Assembly (NCBI RefSeq): GCF_035818615.1
Contig: NZ_JAYKZY010000002.1
Span: 2,854,501-2,918,500 of the forward strand
DNA: 64,000 nt
Reading direction: 5' to 3'
From: Sphingobium sp. CR2-8
GTDB lineage: Bacteria; Pseudomonadota; Alphaproteobacteria; Sphingomonadales; Sphingomonadaceae
The position numbers and the translations under genes were made by a program. Positions 58,750-64,000 of this stretch are shown here, piece after piece (the first letter of the stretch is position 1; each line of letters opens with the position of its first letter). The notes under the pieces were generated by a model, which saw only the letters and a list, made by a program, of their open reading frames with translations, was not told the DNA's origin and ran no database searches.

Positions 58750-60318
58750 ATGATGAAATCCCTGCGCCGCGCCTCCGCTGCGCTGTTGCTGTGCGCCAGC
58801 GCGCTCGCGACCACCACCGCCGTGGCCGACACCGACGGCAAGCCGACGACCGCCACGATCCACGCCGACAAGCCCGGCCCGGTCTATGACAAGGCGATCT
58901 TCACCCAGTTCGCAGAACATCTGGGCAATGGCATCTATGGCGGCCTCTATGTCGGCAACGACAAGTCGATCCCGAACACCAACGGCTTCCGCAACGACGT
59001 GATTTCGGCGCTGCGCAACCTGTCGGTGCCGATCATCCGCTGGCCCGGCGGCTGCTTCGCCGACGAATATCACTGGCGTGAAGGCATCGGCGCGAAGAAC
59101 AAGCGCCCGGTCAAGATCAACACCCATTGGGGCGGCGTGACCGAACCCAATAGCGTCGGCACGCATGAGTTTTTCGAACTGGTCCGTCAGGTCGGCGCGC
59201 AGGCCTATGTTTCAGGCAATGTCGGTAACGGCACGCCGCAGGAAATGGCCGAATGGGTCGAATATATGACCTCGCCCGCCGGCAGCCTGGCCGAGGAACG
59301 CGCGAAGAACGGCCATAAGGAACCTTGGGCCGTCCCCTATTTCGGCATCGGCAACGAATTGTGGGGCTGCGGCGGCAATATGCGGCCCGAATTCGCCGCG
59401 GACGAAACGCGTCGCTACGCCACCTTCGTCAAGGCGCCACGTGGCACCAAGATCATGAAGATCGCGGCCGGCGCCAATGTCGACGACACCAACTGGACCG
59501 AAGTCATGATGCGGGAGGCGGGTGACAAGCTCGACGGCCTTTCGCTCCATTATTACACGTTGCTCAATGGGGCCTTCCCGCCGATCGGCAATCCATCCGC
59601 GTTCGATGAGAACCAATGGGCCAATATCCTGTCGCAAGCGCGGCGGATGGACGACCTGATCACCCGGCACAGCGCGATCATGGACAAATATGATCCGGCC
59701 AAGCGCGTCTTCCTGGCGGTGGACGAATGGGGCACCTGGTATGCGCAGGATGAGGGCACCCATCCGGGCTTCCTGCGTCAGCAGAACACGATGCGCGACG
59801 CGCTGGTCGCATCGATCCATCTCGACATTTTCGCGCGTCATGCCGACCGCGTCCGCATGACGGCGATCGCGCAGATGGTGAACGTGCTGCAGGCGATGAT
59901 CCTCACCGACGGCAAGAAGATGGTGCTCACCCCCACCTATCATGTCTTCGAAATGTACAAGCCCTGGCAGGATGCGACGGTGCTGCCGATCGACATCCAG
60001 ACGCCTTGGTATGCCAAGGACCAGTTCACCATGCCCGCCGTCAGTGGATCGGCGGTCAAGGGCAAGGATGGCAAGGTCCATGTCGGCCTGTCGAACCTTG
60101 ATCCGAACCAGTCCAACACCGTGAGCGTGAAGCTGGACGGCCTGAACGCCGCGACCGTCACCGGCCGCATCCTGACCGCATCGGCGATCAATGCGCACAA
60201 CACGTTCGACGCGCCCGAAACCGTCAAGCCTGTCGCCTTCACCGGTGCGCAGATCAGCGGCGGCACGCTTACCGTGACGCTGCCGGCCAAGTCGGTGGTC
60301 GTGCTCGACCTGCAATAA
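58750..60318 (+). CDS. Secreted GH51 alpha-L-arabinofuranosidase
   Basis: A 522-residue enzyme with a Sec signal peptide (residues 1-27). The GH51 barrel contains IIRWPGGCFADEYHWREG, the acid/base Glu203 in GIGNELWGCGG and the nucleophile Glu326 in AVDEWGTWY. A C-terminal beta-sandwich completes the protein. It cuts terminal arabinofuranose from arabinan, arabinoxylan or oligosaccharides in the periplasm. Start at 58750 is set by the signal peptide. The next gene (GH43) begins about 110 bases later, after an mRNA hairpin. Confidence 0.95.
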   Translation: MMKSLRRASAALLLCASALATTTAVADTDGKPTTATIHADKPGPVYDKAIFTQFAEHLGNGIYGGLYVGNDKSIPNTNGFRNDVISALRNLSVPIIRWPGGCFADEYHWREGIGAKNKRPVKINTHWGGVTEPNSVGTHEFFELVRQVGAQAYVSGNVGNGTPQEMAEWVEYMTSPAGSLAEERAKNGHKEPWAVPYFGIGNELWGCGGNMRPEFAADETRRYATFVKAPRGTKIMKIAAGANVDDTNWTEVMMREAGDKLDGLSLHYYTLLNGAFPPIGNPSAFDENQWANILSQARRMDDLITRHSAIMDKYDPAKRVFLAVDEWGTWYAQDEGTHPGFLRQQNTMRDALVASIHLDIFARHADRVRMTAIAQMVNVLQAMILTDGKKMVLTPTYHVFEMYKPWQDATVLPIDIQTPWYAKDQFTMPAVSGSAVKGKDGKVHVGLSNLDPNQSNTVSVKLDGLNAATVTGRILTASAINAHNTFDAPETVKPVAFTGAQISGGTLTVTLPAKSVVVLDLQ

Positions 60319-60324
60319 AAGTTT

Positions 60325-60358
60325 GGAGCGGGCGGAGGGTGGAATTGCCGCCCGCTCC
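60325..60358. other. Intercistronic hairpin after the GH51 gene
   Basis: GGAGCGGGCGG and its exact reverse complement form an 11-bp stem. No T-run follows, so it is more likely an mRNA stabiliser or attenuator than a terminator. Confidence 0.6.
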
Positions 60359-60429
60359 ATCCCCCATATATCGGTTCCCGCGCTCCCGCCGGTTGCAGGA
60401 ACCATTGGCTAGAAGAGGGAGAGGCCCCC

Positions 60430-61482
60430 ATGACGCGGCATATCATGACAAGCCTGGCGGGCCTCGCTCTGCTGGCTACAGTCGGCGCGGCCTGCGCCCA
60501 GCAGCCCGTGCAACCGACCGGCACCAGCCTCAACAGCCGCCTGACCGGCGACCTAGTCCCGACCCATGATCCCGTCATCGCCCGCGAAGGCGACACCTAT
60601 CATGTGTTCAGCACCGGCCATGGCAAGCGGCTGATCGAAACCCGCACGTCGAAGGATCTGGTGACCTGGACCGCGGGGGACCCGATCTTCACCGCCCTTC
60701 CCACCTGGGCGAAGGACGCGATCCCCGGCAGCGATGGCATGTGGGCGCCCGACATCAGCTACGTCAACGGCCGCTACCGCCTTTATTATTCGGTATCGAC
60801 CTTCGGTTCCAACCGCTCGGCCATCGGCCTCGCCACCAGCCCGACGCTGGACCCCAAGGCGAAAAATTACGGCTGGCGCGACGAAGGGCTGGTCGTCATG
60901 TCCACGAAGGACGACGACTATAACGCCATCGACCCCAATTTCATCATCGATCGGGATGGCCGCCACTGGCTGTCGCTGGGCAGTTTCTGGACCGGGATCA
61001 AGCTGTTCGCACTCGACCCGAAGACCGGCAAGCCCAAGGATGCGAAGGCCAAGCCGCTGTCGATCGCCCGCCGCCCCGCCCCCGCAGGCGGCCCGGCCCC
61101 GGTCGAGGCGCCCTTCATCGTCGACCATGGCGGCTATTATTGGCTGATGGTCAGCTACGACTATTGCTGCAAGGGCGTGAACAGCACCTATTATACCGTC
61201 ATGGGTCGATCCAAGGCCATCACCGGCCCCTATCTGGGCAAGGACGGCAGCCCCCTGATGGAGGGCGGCGGCACCATTTTCCTGCGCGCCGACTTGGCCG
61301 AACAGCAGCGTTTCCGTGGCCCCGGCCATGCGGGCTGGCTGCATGACGTTGATGCCAAGGGTGGGGATGGCAGGGACTATGTCGTCTATCATGCCTATGA
61401 CAAGCAGGCGAACGGCGCGCCGACGCTGCGCATTGCGCCGGTCATTTGGGGAGCGGACGGCTGGCCCGTCGCCCAATATTAA
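60430..61482 (+). CDS. Secreted GH43 endo-arabinanase-like enzyme
   Basis: A 350-residue glycoside hydrolase family 43 protein with a signal peptide (about 1-23). The three catalytic acids of the five-bladed propeller are visible: Asp47 (THDPVI), Asp168 (AIDPNF) and Glu226 (PVEAPF). MWAPDISYVNGRYRLYYSVS and MVSYDYCCKGVNSTYY are typical of the endo-1,5-alpha-L-arabinanase subgroup. It would cut the arabinan backbone, feeding GH51. It has a good ribosome site, AGAGGGAGAGG. Confidence 0.92.
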   Translation: MTRHIMTSLAGLALLATVGAACAQQPVQPTGTSLNSRLTGDLVPTHDPVIAREGDTYHVFSTGHGKRLIETRTSKDLVTWTAGDPIFTALPTWAKDAIPGSDGMWAPDISYVNGRYRLYYSVSTFGSNRSAIGLATSPTLDPKAKNYGWRDEGLVVMSTKDDDYNAIDPNFIIDRDGRHWLSLGSFWTGIKLFALDPKTGKPKDAKAKPLSIARRPAPAGGPAPVEAPFIVDHGGYYWLMVSYDYCCKGVNSTYYTVMGRSKAITGPYLGKDGSPLMEGGGTIFLRADLAEQQRFRGPGHAGWLHDVDAKGGDGRDYVVYHAYDKQANGAPTLRIAPVIWGADGWPVAQY

Positions 61483-61486
61483 TCTA

Positions 61487-61499
61487 TTAGTCCGACTAA
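61487..61499. promoter_or_regulatory. Candidate arabinose-regulon operator, site 3 (perfect)
   Basis: TTAGTCCGACTAA is a perfect 13-base palindrome with GTC-C-GAC at its centre, exactly the core of FadR-subfamily operators. It lies in the 36-base gap between the two GH43 genes. Confidence 0.65.
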
Positions 61500-61518
61500 C
61501 ATATTCGGAGAGACACGC

Positions 61519-62946
61519 ATGCCCCTAGCCCTATCCCGCCGCGGCTTCATCGGCAGCGCCGCCGCGCTGTCCGCAACGCCTGCCATCGTCCAGGCCGCCT
61601 CGACCCCGGCCACCGCGCCGGTCCCGGTCAATCCGCTGGTCAAGCAGCGCGCCGATGCGCAGGTGTTCCGCCACGACGACGGCTATTATTATCTGACCGG
61701 CTCCGTTCCCGAATATGACCGGCTGGTGCTGCGCCAGTCGAAGACGATCGCGGGCCTGGCCACCGCAAAGGAAGCGGTGCTGTGGCGGCATGAGGCCAGC
61801 GGCCCGCGTTCGGGCTATATCTGGGCGCCCGAACTCCATCAGATCGACGGCACATGGTATATGTATTTCGCCGCCGGTCCGGCAGGCGGTGGCGACGACG
61901 TGTTCCGAATCCGCACCTATGCGATCGTCTGCGACGGGCCCGATCCGATGACCGGCAAGTGGCGTGTGCTGGGTGAATTGCAGACGCCCTGGGACAGTTT
62001 CAACCTCGATTCGACCAGTTTCGTGCATAAGGGCATACGCTATTTCGCTTGGGCGCAGCGCGAACCGGGCATCGAAACCAACAGCAACCTCTATATCGCC
62101 AGGCTGGAATCGCCGCTCAAGCTGGGCAAGACGGTCACGCGCCTGACGGTCCCGACGCTCGATTGGGAAGTGCGCGGCTACAAAGTCGCCGAAGCGCCCG
62201 CCGTCCTGCATCGCAACGGCCGCCTGTTCATGACCTATTCGGCCAGCGCCACCGATGCGCGCTATTGCCTGGGCCTGTTGACGGCAGACGAAAATGCGGA
62301 CCTGCTGGATGCCAAGAGCTGGACCAAATCGCCCCAGCCGGTCTTCGTCAGCAACAAGGCGACCAGCGTCTATGGCCCCGGCCACAACAGCTTCACGGTG
62401 GATGAGCAGGGCCGGGACATGCTGGTCTATCATGGCCGCGATTATGAAACGATCCAAGGCGATCCGCTGCTCAACCCCGATCGCCACACCCGTGTCCAGC
62501 GCCTCTATTACACCGCCGACGGCACGCCCGATTTCGGCGTGCCCGTGGGCAATGGCCCGCTGCCCGAACGCTTCATTTCCGCCGCCGACCCGACGCGCCT
62601 GCTGGCCCATGACGGCGCCAGCCTGCTGGCCGGCAACCCGGCGCTGGCCCAGACCCAGTTCCGCCAGACACAGGGCCGGGCCGGCAAGCAAAGCGTGATG
62701 CTGTCCCCCATCCTGCTGCCCGACCATTATCTGGTCGCGAAAAAGGATGGGTCGGTGACGCTGGAACAGGACAGCAAGAGCGCCGACTTCGCCCTGCGCA
62801 GCCAGTTCGTACGGCTGGAAGACAAGGCCGGCGGTCAGTTGCGCTTCGCCGCCATCTCCGCCCCCGGCAAGGCGCTGGGCCTGGCGGACGGTCAGGTTCG
62901 CCTCGTCCCCAGTCGCGACGCCAGCGCATATTGGCGCGCCGACTGA
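61519..62946 (+). CDS. Tat-exported GH43 family hydrolase with C-terminal extra domain
   Basis: A 475-residue protein with a twin-arginine signal (SRRGFIGSAAALSAT, cleavage near VQA). The GH43 propeller has Asp46 (RADAQVF), Asp164 (NLDSTSF) and Glu225 (VAEAPAV), with SGYIWAPELHQIDGTWYMYF between them. The final ~140 residues look like a beta-trefoil substrate-binding domain (AbfB-like). Likely activity is alpha-L-arabinofuranosidase or arabinan exo-activity. It is the last gene before a terminator. Confidence 0.9.
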   Translation: MPLALSRRGFIGSAAALSATPAIVQAASTPATAPVPVNPLVKQRADAQVFRHDDGYYYLTGSVPEYDRLVLRQSKTIAGLATAKEAVLWRHEASGPRSGYIWAPELHQIDGTWYMYFAAGPAGGGDDVFRIRTYAIVCDGPDPMTGKWRVLGELQTPWDSFNLDSTSFVHKGIRYFAWAQREPGIETNSNLYIARLESPLKLGKTVTRLTVPTLDWEVRGYKVAEAPAVLHRNGRLFMTYSASATDARYCLGLLTADENADLLDAKSWTKSPQPVFVSNKATSVYGPGHNSFTVDEQGRDMLVYHGRDYETIQGDPLLNPDRHTRVQRLYYTADGTPDFGVPVGNGPLPERFISAADPTRLLAHDGASLLAGNPALAQTQFRQTQGRAGKQSVMLSPILLPDHYLVAKKDGSVTLEQDSKSADFALRSQFVRLEDKAGGQLRFAAISAPGKALGLADGQVRLVPSRDASAYWRAD

Positions 62947-62952
62947 CGCTGC

Positions 62953-62965
62953 CAAGTCTGACTAA
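62953..62965. promoter_or_regulatory. Candidate arabinose-regulon operator, site 4
   Basis: CAAGTCTGACTAA matches TTAGTCNGACTAA with an intact GTCTGAC core. It lies seven bases beyond the GH43 stop and before the terminator, about 230 bases ahead of the TonB receptor gene. Confidence 0.5.
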
Positions 62966-62978
62966 TGAACGAACAACA

Positions 62979-63012
62979 GGGGCCGGTTGCCGTGCGCAAT
63001 CGGCCCCTTTTT
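62979..63012 (+). terminator. Rho-independent terminator of the arabinanase operon
   Basis: A 12-bp stem (GGGGCCGGTTGC with GCAATCGGCCCC, one G-T pair) and a five-base loop are followed by TTTTT. Confidence 0.9.
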
Positions 63013-63125
63013 CTAATTTTCGCCGCTTTACCCTAGGGAATACTCTATTTTCCTAAGATGCGGCATAAATGTCACTGGCATCCCAATTCGTGGGAGCGAA
63101 CCCCAAATTTCCGCTTGCGATTCAT

Positions 63126-63138
63126 TTGTCGGAGCAAT
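63126..63138. promoter_or_regulatory. Candidate arabinose-regulon operator, site 5
   Basis: TTTGTCGGAGCAA matches the reverse form at 10 of 13 positions. It is 16 bases, centre to centre, from site 6, upstream of the TonB receptor gene. Confidence 0.55.
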
Positions 63139-63141
63139 AAT

Positions 63142-63154
63142 TAGTCAGAGTAAT
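63142..63154. promoter_or_regulatory. Candidate arabinose-regulon operator, site 6
   Basis: TTAGTCAGAGTAA matches TTAGTCNGACTAA at 12 positions, the centre counted as free. Together with site 5 it forms a tandem pair close to the likely promoter of the receptor gene. Confidence 0.6.
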
Positions 63155-63196
63155 TCACGCATGGCGTAATCGCCAGCTTCCGGGGAGGATATCCAA

Positions 63197-64000
63197 ATGG
63201 CAATCAAGCCGATCACACTCGCTTCCGCTTCCATCTTCGCACTCATGCTGGCTGGCACCGCACAGGCGCAGGACACGACCGCCCCGCAGCCGCAGGCCGC
63301 GCAGGGCAGCGACGAAGCCGCCGACATCGTCGTGACCGGCGTCCGCGCCTCGATCGTGGGCGCGTTGAACGTCCGCAAGAATTCCACTCAGATCGTCAAT
63401 TCGATCGTGTCGGAAGATGTCGGCAAGCTGCCCGACAACAATGTCATCGAAGCGCTCCAGCGCGTCACCGGTGTTCAGGTCACGAACCGCACGGGGGGCG
63501 AAGCGGCAGGTATTTCGATCCGCGGCCTGACCGATGCGCTGACGACCCTCAACGGCCGCAACATCTTCACCGCTGCGGGGCAGGCCTTCTCGCTTCAGGA
63601 TATTTCGGCGAACCTCGTCAACCGCGTCGACGTGTTCAAGACACGCTCGGCCGATCAGATCGAAACCGGCCTCGCTGGACAAGTCGATGTTCAGACGCGC
63701 CGTCCGTTCGATTTCGACGGTTTCGCCATTTCGGGCCTGGCGCGCGGCATCTATAATGAGCAGGCCGACACCTATAATCCGAACGTAGCACTGCTGGTCA
63801 GCGACCGCTGGGAAACCGGCATCGGCGACATCGGCATTCTGGTGAATGGCAGCTACACTCGCACCAAATATCGCGATCAGACAGTGACGGCGGGCGCGCT
63901 GGTGCCCTTCGCCACGCTAACGCCTTCCGCAGGTACAGGCCTGACTGGTTTCCAGCGCATTTTCCCGGCTGGCCGGAACCCGGTTACAGGCGCGTATATT
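63197..64000 (+). CDS. TonB-dependent receptor (N-terminal part)
   Basis: 268 residues of an outer-membrane receptor that runs past the window end. A signal peptide (1-24, ending AQAQ) precedes a TonB-box-like segment (ADIVVTGVR). The plug domain follows: SEDVGKLPDNNVIEALQRVT, GISIRGL and VFKTRSADQIETG. The plug pattern is the SusC/CirA-type found in sphingomonad carbohydrate loci. It would import arabino-oligosaccharides through the outer membrane. The start has GGGGAGG upstream. Confidence 0.93.
   Translation, partial: MAIKPITLASASIFALMLAGTAQAQDTTAPQPQAAQGSDEAADIVVTGVRASIVGALNVRKNSTQIVNSIVSEDVGKLPDNNVIEALQRVTGVQVTNRTGGEAAGISIRGLTDALTTLNGRNIFTAAGQAFSLQDISANLVNRVDVFKTRSADQIETGLAGQVDVQTRRPFDFDGFAISGLARGIYNEQADTYNPNVALLVSDRWETGIGDIGILVNGSYTRTKYRDQTVTAGALVPFATLTPSAGTGLTGFQRIFPAGRNPVTGAYI

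Overview
The window is high-GC chromosomal DNA of an alphaproteobacterium, almost certainly a sphingomonad of the Sphingobium/Sphingomonas type. This is inferred from the protein families (secreted Tat/Sec hydrolases, TonB receptor, HWE kinase, L-arabinose 1-dehydrogenase pathway) and from GC-rich intergenic palindromes. There is no rRNA, CRISPR array, transposase, integrase or phage gene. About 60 protein genes, two tRNAs, several hairpins and three repeat types can be supported.

Region 1 (1-10.7 kb): the start of ppk, hdaA and a DUF2066-like gene run leftward. They diverge from purM, purN (fused to a YjbR-like domain), an orphan ABC ATPase gene and nadB. An alpha/beta hydrolase, a class A beta-lactamase-like lipoprotein and an outer-membrane protein follow.

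Region 2 (10.8-26.3 kb): polA, a zinc-ribbon protein with a Bax-inhibitor protein, a MerR/TipAS regulator, cysS, a large secreted TPR-CHAT protein, an ABC-F ATPase, a fatty acid desaturase and a GH3 beta-glucosidase.

Region 3 (26.4-45.1 kb): tRNA-Tyr and tRNA-Lys, then rlmB, a ferredoxin, an AlkA-type glycosylase, a response regulator convergent with an HWE histidine kinase, murA, a Crp-type regulator, an HNH nuclease, gluQ, HIG1 with a cobalamin adenosyltransferase, a diguanylate cyclase, the ergothioneine pair egtB-egtD, a HAD phosphatase, DUF1176, a nucleoside transporter and a run of small regulatory and membrane proteins.

Region 4 (45.1-52.2 kb): typA with a duplicated 3' tail, yjcH-actP for acetate uptake, and a TelA/XpaC-like pair followed by two tiny membrane ORFs.

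Region 5 (52.2-64 kb) is an arabinan/L-arabinose utilisation locus. It encodes two secreted GH43 enzymes, a secreted GH51 arabinofuranosidase, a secreted aldose epimerase, a TonB receptor (cut by the window end), a FucP-type sugar transporter, L-arabinose 1-dehydrogenase, a lactonase, an AraD1/FAH protein and a FadR-type GntR regulator. Copies of the near-palindrome TTAGTCNGACTAA lie in front of its transcription units. They have the GTCNGAC core expected for a FadR-subfamily regulator, so the locus looks like one self-contained regulon. This is the strongest new observation in the window.

Three genes (nadB, the ABC-F gene and the GH3 gene) are each broken by a single-base length change in a short C/G run. 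In all three cases a one-base correction restores a full-length protein, so sequencing or assembly error is the more likely cause than real pseudogenes.
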